Counted from the first letter of the stretch, positions 34,189 through 43,291 are shown. The stretch: DNA of 64,000 nucleotides from an uncultured Dechloromonas sp. (GCF_945957265.1 NZ_CAMFKO010000003.1:1-64000); one strand, 5' to 3'. The notes: generated by a model from the sequence alone, not told the origin. Made by a program: numbers and translations.

Positions 34189-35184
34189 ATGGCGATCATC
34201 CGTTGCAACAAATGCACCCTGCTTGCGGAACAACCCGACTATCTGGCGGGGAAAAATATTGCCTGCCCCAAATGCAATACGCCTGCATCGGTTTACCCGA
34301 CCCTTTTCTTCATCGAAAAACTGCTCGACAAATACTTCGACGCACAAAGAGAAGTCATCCGCCTGAAATCCACGCCACTGCCGGAAAACCCGATTCCGGC
34401 CGCAACAACTGCCGGCCCCTCGCCATGCGCCGACATCGACCTGGCCAACACTGATTTTCTGGCCAACGAATTGCAGCACGGCCCCATCGTCGACTGGTTC
34501 CGCAAAAAGCAGATCAAGGTCCAGGCCAACCCGCGCAACGTGGACACCAGCGGCTTTTTCGACGAAGTGGCCGAGGCCATCGGCAGCAACCTGCCGGTAC
34601 TCAAGGAAGTGCTCGAACGCATCCGCTGGTCGCAGCAGAAGGAACACGCCAGCGCCACAATCAGTCTCGACAAGAAATCACCCGCCGATGCGAAGGCGAT
34701 TTCGGCTTTCTGCCAGCAGCTTTACGATTTCTCCTTCATCGCCAAGTGTTTTCACAACAAACCGGAAAACAATGTCCGGGTCATTCTGCAAACGGCCCCA
34801 GCCATCCGCGAATTCTTCAGTGGCGAATGGCTGGAATGGCATGCCCTGATGGCGACCCTGCGCTACGCAAAGGAACGCAAACGCCGTTTTTCCTGCACGC
34901 GCGGACTCAATATCGTGCTGAGCAACGGCGATCCGTACGAACTGGATGTTTTCATGCTGATCGACGGCAATACGCCCATCTGCATCGAATGCAAAAGCGG
35001 CGAGTTCCGTCAGAACATAGATCGCTACCTGGCCCTGAGAAAGCGCCTGGGTGTTGAAGCCCGCAACTTCATCATGTGTGTTGCCGGCCTGAGCGATGAC
35101 AACGCCAGGGCCTTCACCGCCATGTATGACCTGACTTTCGTCAGCGAGCGCGAACTGGCCAAGCACTTGGCCCGCTTGTTCTAG
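34189..35184 (+). CDS. Zinc-ribbon plus PD-(D/E)XK nuclease-like protein of unknown role
   Basis: I do not recognise a named family for this 331-aa protein. The N-terminus has two CxxC pairs (RCNKCTLL and IACPKCNTPA), a probable zinc ribbon (about 5-32). A helical middle follows. The C-terminal 110 residues carry a restriction-endonuclease-fold pattern: ELDVFMLIDGNTPICIECKSG, that is Asp, then beta-strand Glu-x-Lys (ECK), preceded by GLNIVLSNGDPYE and followed by a helix RYLALRKRLG. The closest recalled analogy is the nuclease domain of DUF1887/Card1-type proteins. It lacks a visible CARF domain. It lies 170 bases from VF530 and 16 bases before a CSD-DUF1294 gene. Composition is less GC-rich than its neighbours. 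Confidence 0.75.
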   Translation: MAIIRCNKCTLLAEQPDYLAGKNIACPKCNTPASVYPTLFFIEKLLDKYFDAQREVIRLKSTPLPENPIPAATTAGPSPCADIDLANTDFLANELQHGPIVDWFRKKQIKVQANPRNVDTSGFFDEVAEAIGSNLPVLKEVLERIRWSQQKEHASATISLDKKSPADAKAISAFCQQLYDFSFIAKCFHNKPENNVRVILQTAPAIREFFSGEWLEWHALMATLRYAKERKRRFSCTRGLNIVLSNGDPYELDVFMLIDGNTPICIECKSGEFRQNIDRYLALRKRLGVEARNFIMCVAGLSDDNARAFTAMYDLTFVSERELAKHLARLF

Positions 35185-35200
35185 CAGGATAAACACCCGC

Positions 35201-35821
35201 ATGCGCTACCAAGGACGAATCACCCAATGGAAGGATGAACAGGGTTATGGCTTCATCACGCCGAATGGCGGTGGCGAAAGCGTTTTCCTGCACATCAAGG
35301 CATTCAGACGTCGCCACGAACGCCCTGCCGGCGACGAAATCGTGACCTATGTCCTGTCCCTCGACGCGAAAGGGCGGCCACGGGCGGAGGCTGCGGAATT
35401 CGTGCGCGGAACAGGCAGAAGCGGTGCGGTGACGGCCGCAGGCCCAAGCGCCTGGCCGCTGGGTGTAGCCAGCCTGTTCTTCGTCACCCTGCTTGCCGCC
35501 ACGCTGACCGGCAAGCTGCCGCCGCCCGTGCTCTGGCTCCATGCCGCCGCCAGCTTCACCGCCTTCGTCGCCTACTGGATCGACAAGCGTGCGGCACGCA
35601 CAGGCCGCTGGCGCACCCGGGAAAGCACGCTGCACCTGCTGGCCCTAGTCGGCGGCTGGCCGGGCGCCTTGGTCGCCCAGCAGCACCTGCGCCACAAATC
35701 GGCCAAGACCTCGTTCCGGGCCGTTTTTTGGGCCACGGTGCTGCTCAACTGCGGCGCGCTCGGACTATGCCTGACACCGGCCGGTGCCACTCTCCTGCGC
35801 TCGACGCTGGCCATCGCCTGA
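35201..35821 (+). CDS. Cold-shock domain protein fused to DUF1294 membrane domain
   Basis: This 206-aa protein has an N-terminal cold-shock domain (about 1-68: GRITQWKDEQGYGFITP for RNP1, ESVFLHIKAF for RNP2) that should bind single-stranded nucleic acid. The C-terminal DUF1294 domain has three or four membrane helices (about 85-200) and the family motif YWIDKRAA then WRTRESTLHLLALVGGWPGA. The CSD-DUF1294 fusion is common in proteobacteria; its function is unknown. It starts 16 bases after the nuclease-like gene, probably in the same transcript. Confidence 0.9.
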   Translation: MRYQGRITQWKDEQGYGFITPNGGGESVFLHIKAFRRRHERPAGDEIVTYVLSLDAKGRPRAEAAEFVRGTGRSGAVTAAGPSAWPLGVASLFFVTLLAATLTGKLPPPVLWLHAAASFTAFVAYWIDKRAARTGRWRTRESTLHLLALVGGWPGALVAQQHLRHKSAKTSFRAVFWATVLLNCGALGLCLTPAGATLLRSTLAIA

Positions 35822-35840
35822 CTCACTGCGAGAAATCTTC

Positions 35841-36686
35841 ATGCCCCTGCCCCGCCTGATCGCCGCCATCTTCCTGCTCGGGCAATGGCTCGCGGCCGAA
35901 GCGGGAACGCCCCCGACATTGGCCGACCTGGCCTACGGCCCGGCGCCGGAACAGCGCTTCGACCTCTACGCCCCGCCGCAGGGCAAGGCTGCGCCGCTGA
36001 TCCTGATGGTGCATGGCGGCGCCTGGCGCCTCGGCGACAAGGAAATGGGCCGCGTCGTGGATAACAAGGTGGCACGCTGGGTGCCACGCGGCATCGCCTT
36101 CGCCAGCATCAACTACCGCATGCTGCCCAAGGCCCCGCCCCTGGAACAGGCGCGGGACGTGGCCAAGGCACTGGCCGCCATCCAGCGGGATGCCGAAAAA
36201 CTCGGCATCGACCGCGACAACATCGTGTTGATGGGACATTCGGCCGGCGCCCACCTGATCGCCCTGCTCGCCGCTCGCCCCGATCTGCAGGACGAAGCCG
36301 GGGTTCGCCCCTGGCGCGGCACGGTACTGCTCGACAGCGGCGCCCTCGACGTGCCGGGCGTCATGAACGGCCGCCACCCGCCGCTCTACGACCGCGCCTT
36401 CGGCCGCGACCCGGCCGACTGGCTGGCCGCCTCGCCTCACCAGCAGTTGCACCGGGCTACCGCCCCCCTGCTGGCCGTCTGTTCGAGCCGCCGGGCAAAT
36501 GCCTGCCGGCAAGCCGAAAATTTCGTCGCCAAGGCACAGGGATTCGGCACGCAAGCCAGCATGCTGCCGCTGGACAAGACGCATGCCGAGATCAACGCCC
36601 AGCTGGGCGAAGACGCGGCCTACACGGCCGACGTGGAGCGCCACCTGGGCGGCTGGTCGGCCGCCTTCGACAAACGCCTGCCTTAG
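35841..36686 (+). CDS. Secreted alpha/beta-hydrolase (carboxylesterase family)
   Basis: This 281-aa exported hydrolase has a signal peptide (MPLPRLIAAIFLLGQWLAAEA), the oxyanion motif HGGAWRLGD, the nucleophile elbow GHSAGAH with Ser, and a C-terminal DKTHAEIN supplying the likely catalytic His. An acidic residue between them completes the triad. Substrate is unknown; HGGAW places it with BD-FAE/HSL-like esterases. The start is the ATG at 35841, 19 bases after the previous stop. The two Cys in VCSSRRANACRQ may form a disulphide. Confidence 0.88.
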   Translation: MPLPRLIAAIFLLGQWLAAEAGTPPTLADLAYGPAPEQRFDLYAPPQGKAAPLILMVHGGAWRLGDKEMGRVVDNKVARWVPRGIAFASINYRMLPKAPPLEQARDVAKALAAIQRDAEKLGIDRDNIVLMGHSAGAHLIALLAARPDLQDEAGVRPWRGTVLLDSGALDVPGVMNGRHPPLYDRAFGRDPADWLAASPHQQLHRATAPLLAVCSSRRANACRQAENFVAKAQGFGTQASMLPLDKTHAEINAQLGEDAAYTADVERHLGGWSAAFDKRLP

Positions 36687-36699
36687 CGGGCGCTGTCGC

Positions 36700-36951
36700 T
36701 TATTTCTTGCCGGCGCCCATCCACTGGGCATTCTTGCCGTCCGAGGTCTTTTCGCAAACCACGACGACACCGGAAATGCTGGCCTGGCGGCCGACGTCCT
36801 CGAACTTGCCGGCATCGCCGTTCCAGCATTGCGGCGCCTTCACGGCCGGCGCGGCGGCCGGGGCGACCGGCTTTTCGGCCGGAGCCGGGGCTTGGGTGGC
36901 GCAGCCGGTCAGGCCGAGGGCGATGGCAGAGGTTGCCAGGAAAGCACGCAT
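36700..36951 (-). CDS. Small lipoprotein
   Basis: This 83-aa protein has a lipoprotein signal (FLATSAIALGLTGC, acylated Cys17) and then a Pro/Ala-rich linker. A short domain follows with two further Cys (APQCWNGDAGKFEDV and VVVCEKTSD). It ends in QWMGAGKK. No known function. It stands alone, convergent with the esterase gene, 13 bases from its stop. Confidence 0.75.
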   Translation of the reverse strand: MRAFLATSAIALGLTGCATQAPAPAEKPVAPAAAPAVKAPQCWNGDAGKFEDVGRQASISGVVVVCEKTSDGKNAQWMGAGKK

Positions 36952-37043
36952 GAAATTCTCCCGCTTCAGGTCGGTTCAAAGAGGCGAGTATTTTTCCGGC
37001 TTTGTATTGCAGCTTCGTGACAGGCGAGCCGCGCCCTGGCGGC

Positions 37044-37451
37044 TCAGGCCCAGATGCGGGTGGCGCCGACGGTCAGCAGGCCCAGCCAGGTCGCCGTCAG
37101 CGAGCCGGCCAGGTGCACCATGGCCAGGCCGATGGCCCAGGCCGGCTGGCCGGCGAGCAGGCGTTCGACGACTTCGGCCGAGAAGGTCGAGAAGGTGGTC
37201 AGGCCGCCGAGGAAGCCGGTGATGGCGAACAGTTTCCAGGCCAGCGGGAAATGCGTGTTGAGGTGAAAGACGCCGACCGCGACGCCGACCAGGTAACCGC
37301 CGAGCAGGTTGGCCGCCAGGGTGCCGAGCGGCAAGGCGATGAACAGGGGATTGAGTGCCAGCCCGAGCAGCCAGCGCGTCCAGGCGCCGAGCGCGGCGCC
37401 AAGGCCGACGGCAAGGAAATTGAGCGCGGAAAGCTGATGCAGGAAGGCCAT
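37044..37451 (-). CDS. crcB: CrcB/FluC fluoride channel
   Basis: CrcB (Fluc) exports fluoride as a dual-topology dimer in the inner membrane. The 135-aa protein has four membrane helices and the family motifs LGAALGAWTRWLLG, GTLAANLLGGYLVG and GFLGGLTTFSTFSAE (the Phe-rich fluoride pathway and Na+-site region). No fluoride riboswitch consensus can be seen in the 69-base divergent region before it. Confidence 0.95.
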   Translation of the reverse strand: MAFLHQLSALNFLAVGLGAALGAWTRWLLGLALNPLFIALPLGTLAANLLGGYLVGVAVGVFHLNTHFPLAWKLFAITGFLGGLTTFSTFSAEVVERLLAGQPAWAIGLAMVHLAGSLTATWLGLLTVGATRIWA

Positions 37452-37520
37452 CCCCGAATTCTACTGTCTCAAGCGCCCCGGGCGGTTAAAATAACGCGCT
37501 TAATCAAAGAGGTTCAACCC

Positions 37521-39314
37521 GTGAGCAGCCCCAACCAGCCCGCCAGCACCCCGACCCCCGTCGCCAATTTCATCAGGAACATCGTCGAGGCCGATCTCGC
37601 CGCCGGCAAGCACGCCCAACGCCACTGGGCCGGCCGCCCCGGCACTGCCGCCGACCACGCCGCGGCGCCGCTCGATCCGGCGAGGATCCGCACCCGCTTC
37701 CCGCCCGAGCCGAACGGCTACCTGCACTTCGGCCACGCCAAGTCCATCCTGCTCAACTTCGGCCTCGCCCAGGCCTACGACGGCCGCTGCCACCTGCGTT
37801 TCGACGACACCAACCCGGAGAAGGAAGAGCAGGAATACGTCGATGCCATCGTCGATTCGGTGAAGTGGCTGGGGTGCTCGTGGAACGACAACCTCTACCA
37901 GGCCTCGAACTATTTCGACTGGATGGCCCAGTTCGCCGAATACCTGATCGCTGCCGGCCATGCCTACGTCGACAGCCAGTCGGCCGACGAAATGCGCGCC
38001 AATCGCGGCACGCTGACCCAGCCGGGCAAGGATTCGCCCTTCCGCGGCCGCAGCGTCGCCGAGAACATGGACCTCTTCAAGCGCATGCAGGCCGGCGAAT
38101 TCCCGGATGGCACCCACATCCTGCGCGCCAGGATCGACATGGCCTCGCCCAACATCAACCTGCGCGACCCGGCCATCTACCGCATCCGCCACGCCACCCA
38201 CCACAACACCGGCGACAAGTGGTGCGTCTATCCGATGTACACCTTCGCCCACCCGATCGAGGATGCACTGGAGAACATCACGCACTCGATCTGCACGCTG
38301 GAATTCGAGGACCAGCGCCCGTTCTACGACTGGCTGCTCGAACGCCTGGCCGAGGGTGGCCTGCTGCAGCGCCCGCTGCCGCAGCAGATCGAGTTCTCGC
38401 GCCTCAACCTGACCTATGTCGTGCTCTCCAAGCGCAAGCTGATCCAGCTGGTCGAGGAAAAGCACGTCGAGGGCTGGGACGACCCGCGCATGCCGACCCT
38501 GGTCGGCGCCCGCCGCCGCGGCTACTCGGCCGACGGCTTCAAGCTGTTCATGGACCGCGTCGGCGTCACCAAGAACGATTCGCTGATCGACTACGTGCTG
38601 TTCGAAGACGCCATGCGCGAGGTGATGAACGAGTCCGACCAACGCCGCGTCGCCGTGCTCGACCCGCTCAAGCTGATCATCGACAACTACCCCGCCGGCC
38701 AGTTCGAGGACTGCACCGCACCCAACCACCCGCTGCACCCTGAGCAGGGCGAGCGCATCATGCCCTTCGGCCGCGAGCTGTGGATCGAGGCCGAGGACTT
38801 CCAGGAAGTGCCGCAGAAGGGCTTCCGCCGCCTCTTCCCGGGCAACAAGGCGCGCCTCAAGTACGGCTACATCGTCGAATGCACCGGCTGCGACAAGGAC
38901 GCGAACGGGAAAGTGACCGCCGTGCATTGCACCTACCTGCCCGACACCAAGTCCGGCACGCCGGGCGCCGACAGCGTCAAGGTCAAGGGCAACCTGCACT
39001 GGGTCTCGGCGGCCCATGCCTATCCGGCCGAAATCCGCCTCTACGACCGCCTGTTCGCCGTCCCCGCCCCCGGCGCCCGCCGAGAGGGCGATGCGCCGGA
39101 GCTGGAGCGCGATTTCCTCGACGACCTCAATCCGGCCTCGAAGACGATCATCACCGCCCAACTCGAACCGAGCCTGAAGGATGCCCTGCCCGAACAGCGC
39201 TTCCAGTTCGAGCGCCACGGCTACTTCGCCGCCGACCGCGTCGACTCGCAGCCCGGCGCCCCGGTGTTCAACCGGGCGGTGACGCTGAAGGACTCGTGGG
39301 GCAAGGCAGGCTGA
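37521..39314 (+). CDS. glnS: Glutaminyl-tRNA synthetase
   Basis: This class I synthetase charges tRNA-Gln. The 597-aa product has the HIGH-equivalent PPEPNGYLHFGHAKS, the KMSKS-equivalent VVLSKRKLIQL, the tRNA-binding RFDDTNPEKEEQEYVDAI segment and the beta-barrel anticodon-binding domains in the last 240 residues. The start is a GTG at 37521 with AGAGG ten bases upstream; it gives an N-terminus (SSPNQPAST) about 50 residues before the catalytic core. Divergent crcB begins 69 bases upstream. Confidence 0.96.
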   Translation: MSSPNQPASTPTPVANFIRNIVEADLAAGKHAQRHWAGRPGTAADHAAAPLDPARIRTRFPPEPNGYLHFGHAKSILLNFGLAQAYDGRCHLRFDDTNPEKEEQEYVDAIVDSVKWLGCSWNDNLYQASNYFDWMAQFAEYLIAAGHAYVDSQSADEMRANRGTLTQPGKDSPFRGRSVAENMDLFKRMQAGEFPDGTHILRARIDMASPNINLRDPAIYRIRHATHHNTGDKWCVYPMYTFAHPIEDALENITHSICTLEFEDQRPFYDWLLERLAEGGLLQRPLPQQIEFSRLNLTYVVLSKRKLIQLVEEKHVEGWDDPRMPTLVGARRRGYSADGFKLFMDRVGVTKNDSLIDYVLFEDAMREVMNESDQRRVAVLDPLKLIIDNYPAGQFEDCTAPNHPLHPEQGERIMPFGRELWIEAEDFQEVPQKGFRRLFPGNKARLKYGYIVECTGCDKDANGKVTAVHCTYLPDTKSGTPGADSVKVKGNLHWVSAAHAYPAEIRLYDRLFAVPAPGARREGDAPELERDFLDDLNPASKTIITAQLEPSLKDALPEQRFQFERHGYFAADRVDSQPGAPVFNRAVTLKDSWGKAG

Positions 39315-39315
39315 G

Positions 39316-39525
39316 ATGGCTGGAAGCTGGGGCTGCCCGCATGAAGTCAATGACCGGTGCACCAAGGTCAACGGCCTGCCGTGCAACCCCGGCATGAAAG
39401 GCTGCGAGCTGGCCGGCCGCTTCCGCTTCGCCGACGAGAGCAAGAACGAGCGCTACTGGGAAAAGAAGTCGCGCGAGCAGGCGGCGGCCGACCGGGCCGC
39501 CCGGAAACCCGACGACAAGCACTGA
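39316..39525 (+). CDS. Small cysteine-containing protein, unknown
   Basis: This 69-aa protein begins MAGSWGCPHEVNDRCTKVNG and has four Cys in the first 30 residues (at about 7, 15, 23 and 29), a spacing that could bind a metal, followed by a charged helical tail rich in Ala/Arg/Lys. The ATG follows the glnS stop by one base and the TGA overlaps the methyltransferase start (ATG at 39525), so it is almost certainly translated with both. Function unknown. Confidence 0.75.
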   Translation: MAGSWGCPHEVNDRCTKVNGLPCNPGMKGCELAGRFRFADESKNERYWEKKSREQAAADRAARKPDDKH

Positions 39526-40694
39526 TGCCGCTGGACGTCGCACAACTCGGCCAGGTCTTCACGCCCCCCGACGTGGTGGCGTTCATGCTCGACCTCTGCC
39601 AAAACAAAGGCCGGGTGCTGGAGCCCTCGGCCGGCGACGGCGCGTTCTTCGCCACGCTGCGCCAGCGCGGCGCCGATTGTGTCGGCATCGAGATTGACCG
39701 CCGCGTCGCACCGGAAGGCGCCGAGGTGCGCGACTTCTTCGCCTACCCGCTCAGCGAGCAGTTCGACACCATCGTCGGCAACCCGCCCTACGTCCGCTAC
39801 CAGGACGTCGCCGCCGACACCAAGAAACGTCTGAAGTCCGAGCTGTTCGATGCGCGCAGCAACCTCTTCCTGTTCTTCATCGAGAAGGCCGTGCGCCACC
39901 TGAAGCCGGGCGGCGAGCTGGTCTTCATCGTGCCGCGCGAGTTCATCAAGCTGACCGCCGCCAAGAAGCTGAACGCCTGGCTGTACCAGCAGGGCAGCAT
40001 CACGCACTTCTACGAGACCGGCGACGTCCGCGTCTTCGACGGCGCGACGCCCAACTGCGCCATTTTCCGCTTCGAGAAGGGGCGCCTGGACCGGCACATG
40101 GCCGACGGCCGCATCTTCACCGAGGTCGACGGCCAGCTGATGTTCCTGCGCGACGATCATCGCGTCCGCTTTGCCGACGTGTTCACCGTCAAGGTCGGTG
40201 CCGTCTCCGGGGCCGACCACCTGTTCGCCCACCCCAAGGGCAACATGGAATTCGTCTATTCGAAAACCTGCGAAACCGGCGATACCCGCCGCATGCTGTA
40301 CGGCATCAAGCACCCGCACCTCGACAAGCACAAGGACGAACTGCTCGCCCGCCGCGTGCGCCGGTTCGACGAAGGCAACTGGTGGCAGTGGGGCCGCCAC
40401 TTCCCGATCAACGAACTGCCGCGCATCTACGTCAACGGCCGGACGCGCCGCCCGGAACCCTTCTTCCTGCACGACTGCCATGCCTTCGACGGTTCCATCC
40501 TGGCCTTGTTCACCAACAACCGCCGCATGCAGCGCCGCGACCTGATCGAGTGCACGATGATGCTCAACAAGGAAGTCGACTGGCAACAGCTCGGCTTCGT
40601 CTGCGACGGCCGCTTCATCTTCACCCAGCGCAGCCTGCAGACCTGCCTGCTGCCCGACAAGTTTTCCCGCTATCTCCCGAAAGATTCCGCATGA
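39525..40694 (+). CDS. Orphan DNA adenine-type methyltransferase
   Basis: This 389-aa class I SAM-dependent methyltransferase has motif X region [16 protein letters not shown], motif [13 protein letters not shown] and catalytic motif [13 protein letters not shown], which marks N6-adenine (or N4-cytosine) amino-methyltransferases of the Eco57I/TaqI type. The last 150 residues resemble a target-recognition domain ([19 protein letters not shown]). No restriction endonuclease gene adjoins it; it lies between glnS and pyrF, overlapping both neighbours by 1-4 bases, and its composition matches theirs. A housekeeping or rRNA/DNA-marking role is possible. Confidence 0.85.
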   Translation: MPLDVAQLGQVFTPPDVVAFMLDLCQNKGRVLEPSAGDGAFFATLRQRGADCVGIEIDRRVAPEGAEVRDFFAYPLSEQFDTIVGNPPYVRYQDVAADTKKRLKSELFDARSNLFLFFIEKAVRHLKPGGELVFIVPREFIKLTAAKKLNAWLYQQGSITHFYETGDVRVFDGATPNCAIFRFEKGRLDRHMADGRIFTEVDGQLMFLRDDHRVRFADVFTVKVGAVSGADHLFAHPKGNMEFVYSKTCETGDTRRMLYGIKHPHLDKHKDELLARRVRRFDEGNWWQWGRHFPINELPRIYVNGRTRRPEPFFLHDCHAFDGSILALFTNNRRMQRRDLIECTMMLNKEVDWQQLGFVCDGRFIFTQRSLQTCLLPDKFSRYLPKDSA

Positions 40695-41506
40695 CCTTTA
40701 TCGACAAACTGAAGACCGCCTGGCAAAAGAACAACTCCCTGCTCTGCGTCGGTCTCGATCCCGACCCGGCCAAGTTTCCGGCCCACCTGCAGGGTCGCGA
40801 CGATGCCATCCTCGAATTCTGCACCGCCATCGTCGATGCCACGGCCGACCTGGTCTGCGCCTTCAAGCCGCAAATCGCCTACTTCGGCGCCCGCCGCGCC
40901 GAAGACCAGCTCGAAGCGCTGATCGCCCACATCCACGAAAAACATCCCGGCATCCCGGTCATTCTCGACTCCAAGCGCGGTGACATCGGCTCCACCGCCG
41001 AGCAGTACGCCGTCGAGGCCTTTGGCCGCTTCAAGGCCGATGCCATCACGGCCAGCCCCTACATGGGCCGCGACTCGGCCGAACCCTACCTGGCCTGGCC
41101 CGAGAAGGGCGTCATCCTGCTCTGCCGCACCTCCAACCCCGGCGGTTCCGACCTGCAATTCCTCGATGTCGGCAACGGCGAAAAGCTCTACGAGCGCGTC
41201 GCCCGCCTGGTGGCCACGGAATGGAACACCACCGGCCAGTGCGCCCTCGTCGTCGGCGCCACCTTCCCGGCCGAAATCGCCCGCGTCCGCGCCATCGTCG
41301 GCGACCTGCCGCTGCTCATTCCCGGCATCGGCGCCCAGGGCGGCGACATCGAGGCCACCGTGCGGGCCGGGCGTACCGCCAATGGCACCGGCTTGATGAT
41401 CAGCTCTTCGCGTGCCATTCTCTACGCCGGCAAGGACGAAGCTTACGCAGCCGCCGCCCGCAAAGTGGCCCAGGAAACCCGCGACGCAATCAACCAGTAC
41501 CGCTGA
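40691..41506 (+). CDS. pyrF: Orotidine 5'-phosphate decarboxylase (type 2)
   Basis: PyrF converts OMP to UMP in pyrimidine synthesis. The 271-aa product belongs to the longer type 2 subfamily: [17 protein letters not shown], the catalytic [17 protein letters not shown] (Asp-Lys-x-x-Asp array), [14 protein letters not shown] and the phosphate-binding [11 protein letters not shown]. The ATG overlaps the methyltransferase stop (ATGA). Confidence 0.96.
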   Translation: MTFIDKLKTAWQKNNSLLCVGLDPDPAKFPAHLQGRDDAILEFCTAIVDATADLVCAFKPQIAYFGARRAEDQLEALIAHIHEKHPGIPVILDSKRGDIGSTAEQYAVEAFGRFKADAITASPYMGRDSAEPYLAWPEKGVILLCRTSNPGGSDLQFLDVGNGEKLYERVARLVATEWNTTGQCALVVGATFPAEIARVRAIVGDLPLLIPGIGAQGGDIEATVRAGRTANGTGLMISSSRAILYAGKDEAYAAAARKVAQETRDAINQYR

Positions 41507-41517
41507 AAGGAAAAGCC

Positions 41518-42372
41518 ATGCGCATGGACGACTACCGCGAAAGCGACAACATCGAGGACCGCCGGGGTGGCGGCGGGGTTGGCGTAGGCGGGGTCGGCAT
41601 CGGCGGCATCGTCCTGGCGCTGGTCGTCAGCTATTTCACCGGCATCAACCCGATGACCCTGCTCGGCATCATCGAGCAGACGCCGATCGCCCACCAGCAG
41701 GCCACGGTCGCGCACAAGCCGCCGGCCAACGACGAGTCGGCCCGCTTCGTCTCCAAGGTGCTGGCCTCGACCGAAGACGTATGGACCGAGACCTTCCGCC
41801 AGAACGGCCGCCAGTACGAAGCGCCCAAGCTAGTGCTGTTCACCGGCGCCACGCCGACCGCCTGCGGCACCGGCCAGACCGCCATGGGCCCGTTCTACTG
41901 CCCCGGCGACCACAAGGTCTATATCGACCTCGCGTTCTACCGTGAGTTGAAGGAGCGCTTCCACGCCCCCGGCGAGTTCGCCCAGGCCTATGTCGTCGCT
42001 CACGAGGTCGGGCATCACATCCAGAACCTGCTCGGTATCGCCGACAAGGTCCACCAGGCCCGCCAGCAGGCCGGCAAGGCCGAAGGCAACGCCCTCTCCG
42101 TGCGCATGGAGCTGCAGGCCGACTGCTTGGCCGGCGTCTGGGGCAAGCGCACCGACACGATGAAGAAGGTGCTCGAACCGGGCGACCTGGAAGCCGCCCT
42201 GACCGCCGCCACGGCCATCGGCGACGACCGACTGCAGCAGCAGGCGCAGGGCCGTATCGTGCCGGAGAGCTTCACCCACGGCACCTCCGAACAGCGCGTG
42301 CGCTGGTTCAGGCGCGGCTTCGACAGCGGCGACATGAACCAGTGCAACACCTTCAAGGCCGCCAGCCTGTAA
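41518..42372 (+). CDS. ypfJ: YpfJ-family neutral zinc metallopeptidase
   Basis: This membrane-anchored peptidase-like protein of 284 aa has one membrane helix (about 22-45, GIGGIVLALVVSYFTG) after a Gly-rich start, and the zinc motif HEVGHH (residues about 161-166) with downstream acidic ELQADCLAG as the likely third ligand region. This is the pattern of YpfJ/zinc_metallopeptidase proteins. The start has AAAGGA well spaced; a second ATG two codons later is possible. Physiological substrate unknown. Confidence 0.9.
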   Translation: MRMDDYRESDNIEDRRGGGGVGVGGVGIGGIVLALVVSYFTGINPMTLLGIIEQTPIAHQQATVAHKPPANDESARFVSKVLASTEDVWTETFRQNGRQYEAPKLVLFTGATPTACGTGQTAMGPFYCPGDHKVYIDLAFYRELKERFHAPGEFAQAYVVAHEVGHHIQNLLGIADKVHQARQQAGKAEGNALSVRMELQADCLAGVWGKRTDTMKKVLEPGDLEAALTAATAIGDDRLQQQAQGRIVPESFTHGTSEQRVRWFRRGFDSGDMNQCNTFKAASL

Positions 42373-42455
42373 TCCCGGCGCCTTTGCACCCGCCGCCGGG
42401 TGCCTGACGCAGCCGGCGAAGTCGGCCGGCACGGGCGCCATCAACGAAATACGAC

Positions 42456-43271
42456 ATGAAACGCCTCGCTCCGTTATTGCTGCTGGCCAGCGCCCTGCAT
42501 GCCTTCGCCCTCCCGCAGAATGCCCCGGTGCCCGGCGGCGTAGCGGTCATCGACCTCGGCCCGGCCACCCAGTCCGCGCCGACGGCGCGCTGGGGCGAAC
42601 AAGCGCTGGCAGTGGTCAACGAGCGTGGCCGCTGGTTCGCCCTGCTCGGCATTCCGCTCGACACCCTGCCCGGAGAACTGGAAATCCGGGTGAACAAAGG
42701 GAGCGTCAGCGAGCCAAAAACCGTCGCCATCGGCATCAGGAACTACCCGGAACAACGCCTGACCATCAAGGACAAGCGCAAGGTCGAACCCTCGCCGGAA
42801 GACATCGCCCGCATCGAACGCGAACAGAAAATCACCGAAGCCGTGAAGAAACGCTTCTCCGAGACCATCCCGGACACCGCGCTCGACCAGCCCTCGCCCG
42901 GCCCGCTGTCGTCACGCTTCGGCCTGCGCCGCTTCTTCAACGGCCAGCCGCGCAACCCGCACGCCGGCCTGGACGTTGCCGCCGGCACCGGAACGCCGGT
43001 CCATGCCCCGAGCGATGCGGTCGTCGCCAACACCGGCGACTATTTCTTCAACGGCAATACGGTTTTTCTCGACCACGGCCAGGGGCTGATCACCGCCTAC
43101 ATGCACCTGTCGCGCGTCGACGTGCGTCCCGGCCAGACAGTCAGACGCGGCGAGCCGCTCGGCGCCATCGGCGCCACCGGCCGGGTGACCGGACCACACC
43201 TGCACTGGGCGGTCATCCTCAACAACACCCCGGTCGACCCCGAACTGTTCCTGAGCGCTCGCAGGAAATAA
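42456..43271 (+). CDS. Secreted M23-family (LytM-type) peptidoglycan peptidase
   Basis: This 271-aa exported protein has a signal peptide (MKRLAPLLLLASALHAFA), an N-terminal beta-rich domain and a C-terminal M23 domain (about 145-265) with zinc ligands in RNPHAGLDVAA (HxxxD) and GPHLHW (HxH), all intact. It is therefore predicted to cut peptide cross-links in peptidoglycan. The gene ends just at the start of a convergent terminator structure. Confidence 0.92.
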   Translation: MKRLAPLLLLASALHAFALPQNAPVPGGVAVIDLGPATQSAPTARWGEQALAVVNERGRWFALLGIPLDTLPGELEIRVNKGSVSEPKTVAIGIRNYPEQRLTIKDKRKVEPSPEDIARIEREQKITEAVKKRFSETIPDTALDQPSPGPLSSRFGLRRFFNGQPRNPHAGLDVAAGTGTPVHAPSDAVVANTGDYFFNGNTVFLDHGQGLITAYMHLSRVDVRPGQTVRRGEPLGAIGATGRVTGPHLHWAVILNNTPVDPELFLSARRK

Positions 43272-43291
43272 AAAAGGCGGCCACCGCCGCC
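43268..43291 (-). terminator. Rho-independent terminator of the 42-aa gene
   Basis: Read on the minus strand: GGCGGC-GGTG-GCCGCC followed by TTTTTTATTT. It ends inside the stop region of the M23 gene, 20 bases after the stop codon of the small gene. Confidence 0.75.

Noticed and set aside
36700-36951. An alternative, longer reading of the lipoprotein (36683-36979, minus, different frame)
   Set aside because: The 83-aa frame has a proper lipobox and coherent mature region; the other frame is Arg/Gly-rich and lacks a signal.
37452-37520. A fluoride riboswitch before crcB
   Set aside because: The short divergent region shows neither the conserved GGNGAUGG-type start nor room for the pseudoknot.
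37500-39443. A 647-codon minus-strand frame opposite glnS
   Set aside because: Antisense shadow of a clear glutaminyl-tRNA synthetase.
39525-40694. Calling the methyltransferase part of a full restriction-modification or BREX-like system
   Set aside because: No nuclease, helicase, specificity subunit or other defence gene adjoins it; neighbours are glnS and pyrF.
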